DNA of 29,867 nucleotides from assembly GCA_902496005.1 (NCBI GenBank), contig CABUZI010000008.1:1-29867 (forward strand), in the 5' to 3' direction. The notes below the pieces were generated by a model. It ran no database searches. It was not told the origin of the DNA and saw nothing but the letters and a program-made list of their open reading frames with translations. Source of the DNA: an uncultured Collinsella sp. (GTDB lineage: Bacteria > Actinomycetota > Coriobacteriia > Coriobacteriales > Coriobacteriaceae). Below are positions 7,485 to 15,062 of this stretch, piece by piece. How positions within the stretch are numbered: the first letter of the stretch is position 1; every line of letters starts with the position of its first letter. The translations under genes and the position numbers were made by a program.

Positions 7485-8318
7485 CTAGGCGAGGATGCCA
7501 GCGGCGGAGGCGACCATCGCGAGGACGATCACCACGAGGATGAGGGCCGTCATGCTCGCGTTCTTCTTGGTAAGAAGGTAATACGCGCTTCCCGTGATGG
7601 CGGCGGGGATCATGGCAGGCAGGATCTTGTCGAGCAGCGGCTGAATCTCCATCGAGACGTCGCCGAAGCTGAAGCTAATCGGGCAGGTGACGCCGATGAC
7701 CGAGGCGATGAGGCAGCCGACCACGGTGAGGCCGAGCACGGAGGCGGCGGCAGTGAGGTTGGGAAGCTTCTCGCTGAAGTCGGTGACGAGCTTCACGCCC
7801 TGCTTGTAGCCGAACTCGAGGGCGTGCATGCGGACCCAGAAGATGGCCAGGATGAGCGCGAACCAGATGCCGGCTCCCACGGGGTTGCCCTCGATGGCCA
7901 TGTAGGCGGCGATGGAGCCCATGATGGTCGGGATCATGGTCATGAGCAGGGAGTCGCCGACGCCGGCGAGCGGTCCCATGGTGCCGATCTTCAGGTCTTG
8001 GACGGCGTCCGCCGCCGCTAGGCCGTCGCGTTCCTCCATGGCCACGCAGGCGCCAAGGATGATGGCGGCGAGCCAAGGCTGGGTATTGTAGTAGCGGAAG
8101 TGGTTGTTGAGCGCTTGCTTATAGTCCTCGTCGTTCGTGTAGATCTTCCTCAGGACCGGCGAGAGGGCGTAGGCGACTGAGGCGCCCTGCTGGGTCTGGT
8201 AGTTGAAGGTGCACACGCTCATGAGCCAGCGCCAGTTCGCGTTGCGCAGATCCTTCTTGGTGACCTTGTAGCCGGAGGGCTTGCCCTCGGCGACGGCGGT
8301 GATGTTCTCGTTTTCCAT
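7485..8318 (-). CDS. PTS mannose-family EIID component
   Basis: Membrane subunit of the sugar permease, 277 residues. The EIID signatures are FNYQTQQGASVAYALSPVL near residues 39-57, YYNTQPWLAAIILG, and GTMGPLAGVGDSL. Hydrophobic segments occupy the middle and the extreme C-terminus (ALILVVIVLAMVASAAGILA). The start lies 2 bases after the IIC stop, and the ribosome binding site is inside the end of IIC, so IIC and IID are translationally coupled and should assemble together. The sugar cannot be assigned from IID alone; the LevR-like regulator and fructokinase favour a fructose-containing sugar. Confidence 0.93.
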   Translation of the reverse strand: MENENITAVAEGKPSGYKVTKKDLRNANWRWLMSVCTFNYQTQQGASVAYALSPVLRKIYTNDEDYKQALNNHFRYYNTQPWLAAIILGACVAMEERDGLAAADAVQDLKIGTMGPLAGVGDSLLMTMIPTIMGSIAAYMAIEGNPVGAGIWFALILAIFWVRMHALEFGYKQGVKLVTDFSEKLPNLTAAASVLGLTVVGCLIASVIGVTCPISFSFGDVSMEIQPLLDKILPAMIPAAITGSAYYLLTKKNASMTALILVVIVLAMVASAAGILA

Positions 8319-8320
8319 GG

Positions 8321-9106
8321 TTACTCATCCTCTCCGATGAAGGCGTCTGCGGAAGCGTGGGCGGCGAGCTCGGTGTCCCTCTCGGCACGCTGGTAGAACG
8401 CGATCGCGAGGGCAACGCCGACGATGGCGGCGCCGATGATGGGCACGTTCAGGAAGGCCGAGAGGAAGAAGCCGACGAGCAGGTACTGGAAGTACTTGCC
8501 GGTGGGCATGTAGCGGAGCAGCATGGCGATACCGATGGCCGGGAGCATCTTGCCGGCGAGGGTGAGGCCGGAGAGGAACCACTGAGGCATGACCTCGAGG
8601 AGCCAGTTGACGGCGGGCTGGCCGAGCGTCACGGAGACAAAGACGGGCAGGGCGGCGCACAGGCCGAAGAGCGCGGGGCAGACCCACAGGATGGCGTTCA
8701 TCTGATTGAACTTACCCTCGTTGCAGAACTTCTGGGACTTCTCGACGACGAAGCCGTTGAGGATCTTGACGATGACGTCGAGCTGGATGCCGAGCATGCC
8801 GACCGGCAGGCCGATGGCGAGGCCCGTGTCCGCGCCCAGGGTCACGCCGTAGGCGGTGGCGATGATGGCCATCGTGCCGTAGTCGGGAATCGACGAGCCG
8901 CCGAAGCCCGCGACGCCGAGCTGCATGAGCTGGATGGTGCCGCCGATGACGAGGCCGGTCTGCCAGTCGCCCATGACGACGCCGGTGATAAGGCCCCAGA
9001 AGACGGCATAGCTGACGAAGATCATCGGGATGCCGTAGTAGTCCACGTGCTTGATGAAGGCCAGCAGGGTCAAAAGGACGACCTGCAGGATAGTGAAGTT
9101 GACCAT
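8321..9106 (-). CDS. PTS mannose-family EIIC component
   Basis: Polytopic membrane permease, 261 residues, forming the sugar channel with EIID. The family signature is GGTIQLMQLGVAGFGGSSIPDY at about residues 55-76, followed by ATAYGVTLGADTGLAIGLPVG. Several long hydrophobic stretches cover most of the protein; the C-terminus is charged. AAGGAGGG directly precedes the ATG, 9 bases after the IIB stop. It belongs to the operon IIB-IIC-IID-IIA-GH172-ROK. Confidence 0.93.
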   Translation of the reverse strand: MVNFTILQVVLLTLLAFIKHVDYYGIPMIFVSYAVFWGLITGVVMGDWQTGLVIGGTIQLMQLGVAGFGGSSIPDYGTMAIIATAYGVTLGADTGLAIGLPVGMLGIQLDVIVKILNGFVVEKSQKFCNEGKFNQMNAILWVCPALFGLCAALPVFVSVTLGQPAVNWLLEVMPQWFLSGLTLAGKMLPAIGIAMLLRYMPTGKYFQYLLVGFFLSAFLNVPIIGAAIVGVALAIAFYQRAERDTELAAHASADAFIGEDE

Positions 9107-9115
9107 GATCCCTCC

Positions 9116-9589
9116 TTAGATGAGGTCGGCGACGGAGACGGGCTTGTCGGCGGGCACGAACTGTGCCGTCACCTTGACGCCGCGGGCGATGAGCGCCTTG
9201 TAGCTCTGGACGTTCTCGGCGGAGGCATAGGCGCGCTGGGTGAGCTGGACGCCGCCCTCCTTGACAAGAGAGCCGCCGACGATCAGCGACGGGAGCTCGA
9301 TGCCCGACTCGACCAGGTGAAGGATCGTCTCGGGCTCCTTGGCGATGACAAAGACCTTCTCGCGGTCGTACTTGCCCGCCGCGAAGTTCTTGAGCGCGGT
9401 CTGCTCGGAGATGATCGAGACGGCCATGCCCGCGGGGCGCGCCATCCTCATAGTGGACTTCAGGACTTCGTCGCCGGCGACCTTGTCGTCGATGACCATG
9501 ACTCGGGTCGCGCCCGACACCGGGGCCCACTGCGTCACGATGATGCCGTGAAGCAGGCGATTGTCGATTCGTGCCATAACAACACTCAT
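9116..9589 (-). CDS. PTS mannose-family EIIB component
   Basis: Cytoplasmic phosphocarrier, 157 residues, that phosphorylates the incoming sugar. The conserved motif ARIDNRLLHGIIVTQW contains the phosphorylated His14. VIDDKVAGDEVLKS and IVGGSLV are further EIIB-Man features. The ATG at 9589 is preferred because AGGAG lies 6 bases upstream; the frame stays open further back but without a site. The 123-base gap to the upstream regulator gene contains a dyad at 9631-9653 and no recognisable -24/-12 promoter. First structural gene of the sugar operon. Confidence 0.93.
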   Translation of the reverse strand: MSVVMARIDNRLLHGIIVTQWAPVSGATRVMVIDDKVAGDEVLKSTMRMARPAGMAVSIISEQTALKNFAAGKYDREKVFVIAKEPETILHLVESGIELPSLIVGGSLVKEGGVQLTQRAYASAENVQSYKALIARGVKVTAQFVPADKPVSVADLI

Positions 9590-9630
9590 GTTTGCTCCTA
9601 TCAAATGAAGTTTTACGTTCGGTACTGCCT

Positions 9631-9653
9631 CGGCGCTATCCGGATTCGCGCCG
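9631..9653. promoter_or_regulatory. Dyad in the regulator-to-EIIB gap
   Basis: Arms CGGCGC (9631-9636) and GCGCCG (9648-9653) flank the 8-base palindrome ATCCGGAT (9638-9645). It lies between the LevR-like gene and EIIB and could be an operator for the PTS operon or a weak attenuator. No T-tract follows. Function inferred from position only. Confidence 0.4.
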
Positions 9654-9712
9654 GGCAAGGGGTTATCGGATTATTGAGGACGCGCGGTCAGCTTGCGGCG
9701 GCGCGGGGAAGG

Positions 9713-12454
9713 TCACTCGTCGAGCAGGAGGTCCGAGGAGCCGAGGCGCTCTTCTCGCGCCGGGGCGGCGCTCACGCTTATGTAGTCGAAGACATATGCG
9801 ATCTCGCTTACGGGAACCTCTACGCGATAGCGCGTCGAGATACTCGAGAAGCTCTGCCTGAAGGACTCGATGAAATCGGCACGCTCCTCCTCGAAGCGGT
9901 CCTGGCCAACGTAGGTCTCAATGGGGTTTCTGGTAACAAGGCGCTCGACGAGACAGCAGAGGTGGACGTAGAGCCCAATGATGGCGTTGCTGCCGATCTT
10001 CTCGCCTGTCCTGCGCTGAAGCTCGTGCACGGCGCTCTCGATCTCGTGGAATAGCCGCTCCGGGTCGAGGATGGTGATGGAGCGGATGACGTTCTGCAGC
10101 GTCATGTTCGAGAGCAGCTTCTCGTGGAAAGAAGAGAGCTCGGAAGCGTCAAGCCACCTGCCGAACACGGCATCGACCTTAGAGGCGGACGCCGTCGACA
10201 TGATGTCCTCGAGGGCGACGAAGGGGATGGAGGCGACCCCGGGGTCTCCCGTGCCGATGACGGCGCAGACGCGGTGCTCGGAGAAAACGGCGTCGTTCGA
10301 CCCGTTCGCGACGAGCTGCTTGAAGGGCCTCGTGAGCAGGCGCGCGCCTATGGTGCGCGGGAGGCTCTGCGAGACGAGCTGGCGTATCCTCTCCGCGGCG
10401 TCGACCCCGGACTCGGAACAGAAGACGATGGCGTCCTCACGGTTGACGCGCTCGATCACCTTGCAGTGCGTCACGCACGCGGCGGTCGCATCGCCAAGAA
10501 CCTCGGCGATGGACTTGCCGCCGAGCAGCCCGACCCCGATCTCGAGCGCAAGACCGGTAGAGACGTTGTTCACCACGCCGATAGTGGAGTCGGTAACGTT
10601 CTCGAGGGCCTTATAGGCCTCCTCCAAGGAGCCCATATCGACGAGGAACACGACCCCGGTGCAGTAGGAATGGCGGTCGACGAGGCGCTGGAGCGGACCG
10701 ACGATATCCTTCAGCTGCTGGTCGTAGGGCATGTCGACCGCCTCGTACACATGCATGCCGAGCATACGGTTCGCCGCGTCGGCGATGCTCGTCGCCGTTG
10801 AGTAGCCGTGGGACAAGATGACGCAGAGCGTTCGAAGAGCCTTCGCGTCGCGAGACTCCGATGCGACGCACAGCGTCAGAAGCGTCTTCGTGAAGTGATC
10901 GAGCGAGATTCCCAGCGCCCCTTCCACGTCTGCGGCGACCTGATCGGAGACGCTCGAGGCAAACGGCAATTCGGAGGTCACGGCACCGAGGAGATGGGAG
11001 ATTTGCTCCGCACAGGCAGACTTTCGCTTAGCCAGGCCGATGCCCGGCCACAACTGCAGGCAAATCTCCTGGGCCAGTAGAAAAGCGACCTTCCTCGAAA
11101 GCTCGATGCCATAAGAAGAGCCTGCGTCGGCAAGGACCGCGCCCACGATGCGCTCGAAGGCGCGCGACCTCGAGGAGGTAACGCCGCGGCCGAAGATCAA
11201 GTGATCCTCAACGCCGCGCACAGCGGAGACAGCTTGCGAGACGAGCTCGGAGACAGAGAGCTCCCCGGCGCAGAATCGCTCATCGAGAGAGCACAGGGCA
11301 TCGAGCGCCTGCTCGACCGGCCCTGTGCTCTCGGCGGCATCCAGAGACGCGTCGATCAGAACGCCATCGTCGGGCTGTTGATCGATCTGCGCGGAGGAGA
11401 GGAGCCCGCTGGGAAGAAGATACGGGCGAACGACGACGTAGTCGCCCTCGCGATTGAGGAACGCTTTGGCGCAGCAGTTCGTCACGCAGGCGCGCAAGCC
11501 GGCGATGTTATCGGAAAAATCCGCGTTCACGAGGCAACGGTATGCGCCGCGGCTGATCTTCACATCAGAACCGATTCGGCACCCCTCGCTACGCAGGAAG
11601 CTCAAGATGAGATCCTCGCGCTCCTCGGGGGTCCGCTCCTTGAGTGAGGGGACGCGGGCACAGATGGGCATTTTGCTGTAGGCCGAGGAAACCTTCAGGT
11701 CATCGGCAGAAAGCGTCGTCGAAAGAACGAGGCGAGCGCGCGGCGCATCCTGGGAGGCATCGAGCCCGAGGGCCGTCGCAAGGCAGTGCTCCATCGCAGA
11801 GGGAGAGAGCGCCTCGATGCCGTTGACAAAAACCACACCCCCGCGCGATTTCGCGATCGACTCGTCAAGAAGCCCGTTGAACGAGGCGGCGTCCGGGACC
11901 CCGGCGCAGTCGATGCGCACATAGGAGGAGTCGCGGGACAGCAAGCCCTGGTTCTTGCCGTACTCGTACACAAGGCGAGAAAGGAAAGACTTACCGACAC
12001 CCACGCCGCCGCTCAAGAGGATGGGTAGGCCAAACGGAGGGTACTGAACCGCAGCCTTGCACTGCTCGACAACGGAGCTGAGGCTCAGGTCGAAGCCCAC
12101 GGCACGCGCGAAGTCGCGGTGATCGGCGATTCCCGTCGCCTGGATGAGGTCGGCGAGCGAGGCGTACTCGCTTGCAGAGAGCTTTACCTGAAAACGCTTC
12201 TGGAACGCGCGGCGATGAAAATAACGGACAGGCCTGCCCGCCACCTTAACCACAAGGCCGGCGCGAACAAGGTCGTTGAGGTACTGGCTCGCCAGGCTCC
12301 TGGAGATGATGAGCGTCTCGGCGATGTCGGAGGTAGACAGACGGGCAAGGTCGTCGAGCGAGACGGCAGAGGTAAGGGCCTCGAGATGCTCGAGAATCCT
12401 GTCCCTCATGTCGACGGGTTTCTTTGCCAAGCTGTCCTGTGCGGTCTTGTCCAT
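9713..12454 (-). CDS. LevR-like PRD/EIIA/EIIB transcriptional regulator, AAA+ degenerate
   Basis: A 913-residue PTS-controlled regulator with the LevR domain order: winged helix (17-83), AAA+ (100-340), PRD1 (about 380-495), EIIA-Man-like (about 540-650, His549), EIIB-like (about 672-760, Cys679 in FCSESGVDAAERI) and PRD2 (about 775-875, His831 in YVHLCCLVERL). Phosphorylation of these sites by HPr and EIIB would tie activity to sugar flux. Walker A is intact (GGVGVGKS, 149-156). The stretch between IDCAG and the Walker B strand is only about 24 residues, with no GAFTGA loop, and Walker B reads GGVVFVNG instead of GGxLFLDE. So it should not remodel sigma54 polymerase and may bind DNA as a conventional activator or repressor. 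AAGGAGG precedes the ATG. It controls the downstream PTS genes by inference. Confidence 0.87.
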   Translation of the reverse strand: MDKTAQDSLAKKPVDMRDRILEHLEALTSAVSLDDLARLSTSDIAETLIISRSLASQYLNDLVRAGLVVKVAGRPVRYFHRRAFQKRFQVKLSASEYASLADLIQATGIADHRDFARAVGFDLSLSSVVEQCKAAVQYPPFGLPILLSGGVGVGKSFLSRLVYEYGKNQGLLSRDSSYVRIDCAGVPDAASFNGLLDESIAKSRGGVVFVNGIEALSPSAMEHCLATALGLDASQDAPRARLVLSTTLSADDLKVSSAYSKMPICARVPSLKERTPEEREDLILSFLRSEGCRIGSDVKISRGAYRCLVNADFSDNIAGLRACVTNCCAKAFLNREGDYVVVRPYLLPSGLLSSAQIDQQPDDGVLIDASLDAAESTGPVEQALDALCSLDERFCAGELSVSELVSQAVSAVRGVEDHLIFGRGVTSSRSRAFERIVGAVLADAGSSYGIELSRKVAFLLAQEICLQLWPGIGLAKRKSACAEQISHLLGAVTSELPFASSVSDQVAADVEGALGISLDHFTKTLLTLCVASESRDAKALRTLCVILSHGYSTATSIADAANRMLGMHVYEAVDMPYDQQLKDIVGPLQRLVDRHSYCTGVVFLVDMGSLEEAYKALENVTDSTIGVVNNVSTGLALEIGVGLLGGKSIAEVLGDATAACVTHCKVIERVNREDAIVFCSESGVDAAERIRQLVSQSLPRTIGARLLTRPFKQLVANGSNDAVFSEHRVCAVIGTGDPGVASIPFVALEDIMSTASASKVDAVFGRWLDASELSSFHEKLLSNMTLQNVIRSITILDPERLFHEIESAVHELQRRTGEKIGSNAIIGLYVHLCCLVERLVTRNPIETYVGQDRFEEERADFIESFRQSFSSISTRYRVEVPVSEIAYVFDYISVSAAPAREERLGSSDLLLDE

Positions 12455-12464
12455 GACTTCTTAC

Positions 12465-12480
12465 CTCCTTGTACAAGGAG
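12465..12480 (-). promoter_or_regulatory. 16-bp perfect palindrome over the levR-like ribosome binding site
   Basis: CTCCTTGTACAAGGAG is a perfect palindrome whose AAGGAG half is the ribosome binding site of the LevR-like gene, ending 10 bases before its ATG. In RNA it could form a 6-bp stem with a GTAC loop that hides the site; in DNA it could be an operator. It may limit regulator synthesis. Confidence 0.5.
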
Positions 12481-13140
12481 TATAAGGGGAACACAGAGAA
12501 CGGAAGGGGGCGCGTGGGGGAATCAACAGCCCCGAGGAGAAGTTCACCACTTGAGGGGCAGAAAACAACGGCCATTGAACATTCAGGGCCGACGCTCAAC
12601 ACTTCGGCTCGACACTTCGCTTTGGAAAGGGCCCTGCACGATGGTGCAGCCCTCCATCTCGCAGCACAGGTCGCCGAAGGTCGCGAGGATGCGCTCCTTC
12701 TGTTCCGCGGGCGAGACGACTCGGTGGGCAAGGTCCTCTCAAAAGGGGTCGTCCGACGCCGCAAGACCTCGATGACCGACTACCGCCTCGAGCAAGTGGC
12801 GGATTACCTCTGCACTATCGAACTTGCCTTGGTCAAGTACGAGGCCAAGGAGAACGGTGAGACGTACAACAAGTTCTTCGGAGGTATAGGCTCTTTCAAG
12901 AGGAACTGGCTCAAGCAAGCCCGCAACAAGCGGATATAGCTGGTCTCGCGGTTTCGCAAGGAACGGTCAGTTCTCCTCTGGCGAGGAATCCCGGGCGACG
13001 TGCTTCGAGCAGCGGAAGCTGAAGCGCAAGCAGAAGCAGCGCGGGCATTGATCGGTGCCGACATGGGCCCAGATGTGAACAGTGCTACGTCCCCTGTTCA
13101 CGGGGCGCGAAACCGCAAAGGTTGCACAGAGGTTGCAAAA
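12481..13140. other. Gene-poor stretch, possibly decayed
   Basis: No confident gene between the LevR-like gene and the guaA terminator. A + strand frame at 12772-12939 could encode 55 residues (MTDYRLEQVADYLCTIELAL onward) but has no ribosome binding site. A different + frame continues with a lysine/glutamine-rich stretch to about 13050, and a - strand frame at about 12600-12745 is also protein-like. Such patchwork suggests old, frameshifted coding DNA. An 8-bp inverted repeat GTGAACAG/CTGTTCAC lies at 13075-13101. Confidence 0.4.
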
Positions 13141-13144
13141 TAAG

Positions 13145-13178
13145 AAGCCCCCGACCTGTTTTCGCAGGTCAGAGGCTT
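13145..13178 (-). terminator. Rho-independent terminator of guaA
   Basis: On the - strand, AAGCC-TCT-GACCTG pairs with CAGGTC-GGG-GGCTT around a short loop, followed by TTCTTATTTT. It starts 18 bases after the guaA stop. Confidence 0.8.
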
Positions 13179-13196
13179 GAAATCAACGAATATCGT

Positions 13197-14795
13197 TTAC
13201 TCCCACTCGATGGTCGCGGGCGGCTTGGACGTGATGTCGTAGCACACGCGGTTGGCGCCGGGGACCTCGGCAACGATGCGGCCGGAGATGCGGGCCAGTA
13301 CGTCGTAGGGCAGCTTGGCCCAATCAGCGGTCATGGCATCGCTGGACTCGACGGCGCGCAGGATGATCGGGCGCTGGTAGGTGCGCTCATCGCCCATAAC
13401 GCCGACGGACTTGATGTCGGGCAGGACCGCGAAGTACTGCCAGCAGCTGTGCTCGGAGTTGCGCTCACCGGTCTGCTCAAACAGGCGCTGGTTGTAAGCA
13501 TCGAGCTCCTCGCGCACGATGGCATCGGCATTCTTGAGGATCTCAAGCTTCTCCTTGTCGACCGCACCGATGATGCGGATGGCCAGACCCGGGCCCGGGA
13601 AGGGCTGACGGAACACGATGTGGCCCGGCAGTCCGAGCGCCAGACCAAGCGCGCGAACCTCGTCCTTAAAGAAGTGATCGAGCGGCTCAATGAGGTCGAA
13701 GTGCACGCCCTCGGGGAACGGAATCAGGTTGTGGTGGCTCTTGATGGTGGCCGTCTTGCCGCCCGTCTTGCGAGCGCCGGACTCGATGATGTCGGGGTAG
13801 ATGGTGCCCTGAGCCAGGTACTTGACCGGCTTGCCATCGGTCTCGAGCTGCTGCGCCACGGCGAAGAACTCTTTCCAGAACTGCGTACCGATGATGCGGC
13901 GCTTCTCCTCGGGCTCGGTCACGCCGGCCAAAAGCTCGGCATAACGGTCCTCGGCGTGGACGTGAATAAAGTCGACATCGAACTGCTTGGTGAAGACCTC
14001 CTCCACCTGCTCGGGCTCGCCCTTGCGCAGCAGACCGTGGTTGATGAACACGCAGGTCATCTGCTTGCCCACGGCGCGAGCGCCCAGCGCAGCCACGACG
14101 GAGGAGTCGACGCCACCGGACAGGGCCAGAATCACGCGGTCGTCGCCGACCTTCTCGCGGAACTCGGCCGTCATGGTCTCGACCAGGTTGTCCATGCTCC
14201 AGTTGGGCTCCAGGCCGCAGATCTCAAACAGGAAGTTGCTCAGCAGCTGCTGACCGTACTCCGAGTGCTTGACCTCGGGGTGGAACTGCGTGGTGAAAAT
14301 CTTGCGCTCGACGCACTCCATGGCGGCAACCGGGCACACGTCGGTGCTGGCGGTAACGGTAAAGCCCTCGGGCACCTCGGACACGGCGTCGCGGTGGCTC
14401 ATCCACACGGTCTGCTCCATGGGCGTGGAGTTAAAGAGTTTGGCGCCGGCCGTACGCGTGATGGTGGCGCGGCCGTACTCGCCTACCTCGGAGTGGCCGA
14501 CCTTGCCGCCGAGCGTCACGGCCGTGATCTGATGGCCGTAGCAAAAGCCCAGGACGGGAAGGCCCAGGTCAAAGATGGCGGGATCGATAGACGGAGCGTC
14601 CTCGGCGTACACAGAGGCCGGGCCGCCGGAAAGGATGAGCGCAGAGGCGTTCATTTCGCGAATCTCGTCGGCCGAGATGTCGCAGGGGACAATCTCGGAA
14701 TACACGTTGAGGTCGCGGACGCGACGGGCAATGAGCTGACCGTACTGCGCACCAAAGTCGAGTACGAGGACCTTTGCGGAAGCCTTTTGATCCAT
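13197..14795 (-). CDS. guaA: GMP synthase (glutamine-hydrolysing)
   Basis: Converts XMP, ATP and glutamine to GMP in purine synthesis. At 532 residues it is the full two-domain length. The N-terminal class I amidotransferase domain shows the nucleophile elbow GFCYGHQI and the His-Glu pair in QFHPEVKHS. The ATP-pyrophosphatase domain has the PP-loop LSGGVDSS. The C-terminal dimerisation domain contains PFPGPGLAIR and ends TIEWE, as usual. The frame is open upstream, but GAGGGGG before the ATG at 14795 and the family N-terminus (VLVLDFGAQY) fix this start. It is monocistronic, divergent from the asparaginase gene, and marks a return to core-genome content. Confidence 0.98.
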   Translation of the reverse strand: MDQKASAKVLVLDFGAQYGQLIARRVRDLNVYSEIVPCDISADEIREMNASALILSGGPASVYAEDAPSIDPAIFDLGLPVLGFCYGHQITAVTLGGKVGHSEVGEYGRATITRTAGAKLFNSTPMEQTVWMSHRDAVSEVPEGFTVTASTDVCPVAAMECVERKIFTTQFHPEVKHSEYGQQLLSNFLFEICGLEPNWSMDNLVETMTAEFREKVGDDRVILALSGGVDSSVVAALGARAVGKQMTCVFINHGLLRKGEPEQVEEVFTKQFDVDFIHVHAEDRYAELLAGVTEPEEKRRIIGTQFWKEFFAVAQQLETDGKPVKYLAQGTIYPDIIESGARKTGGKTATIKSHHNLIPFPEGVHFDLIEPLDHFFKDEVRALGLALGLPGHIVFRQPFPGPGLAIRIIGAVDKEKLEILKNADAIVREELDAYNQRLFEQTGERNSEHSCWQYFAVLPDIKSVGVMGDERTYQRPIILRAVESSDAMTADWAKLPYDVLARISGRIVAEVPGANRVCYDITSKPPATIEWE

Positions 14796-14983
14796 GGTTC
14801 CCCCTCTTGTTGGCGGGGAGCCGGTGCCCACCCGCGTGAATGAACGAAAATAACCTCCATAGTGTACACGTTATATGGGGTTTCTCGTCCCTCGCAGCCA
14901 TCAGCGCACGGCAAACGCACGACCTGGGCCCCTATTTGACGGCAATTGAAGTGTTACCAGACGTTACAGATAATGTAATACGT

Positions 14984-15011
14984 TTGAACATTGGACGCCC
15001 TGTGCCACAAT
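14984..15011 (+). promoter_or_regulatory. Putative promoter of the asparaginase gene
   Basis: TTGAAC at 14984-14989 and CACAAT at 15006-15011 are spaced by 16 bases, about 50 bases before the asparaginase ATG. Found by eye; alternatives shifted by a base or two are possible. Confidence 0.45.
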
Positions 15012-15062
15012 ACTGCCGAACGACTCCGCCTCTGCGGCGGCAAATACGATAGGAATACCAGC

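Noticed and set aside
9590..9712. sigma54 promoter expected for a LevR-type system
   Set aside because: No TGGCAC-N5-TTGC or GG-N10-GC pattern was found on the coding strand.
8357..10054. Very long open frame on the + strand opposite the PTS genes
   Set aside because: It lies antisense to well-recognised IIB and IIC genes, has a repetitive Gly/Asp/Glu/Ala/Arg/Leu composition typical of high-GC antisense frames, and no ribosome binding site.
13122..14843. 573-codon open frame on the + strand opposite guaA
   Set aside because: It is the antisense shadow of guaA; composition is biased and no domain is recognisable.
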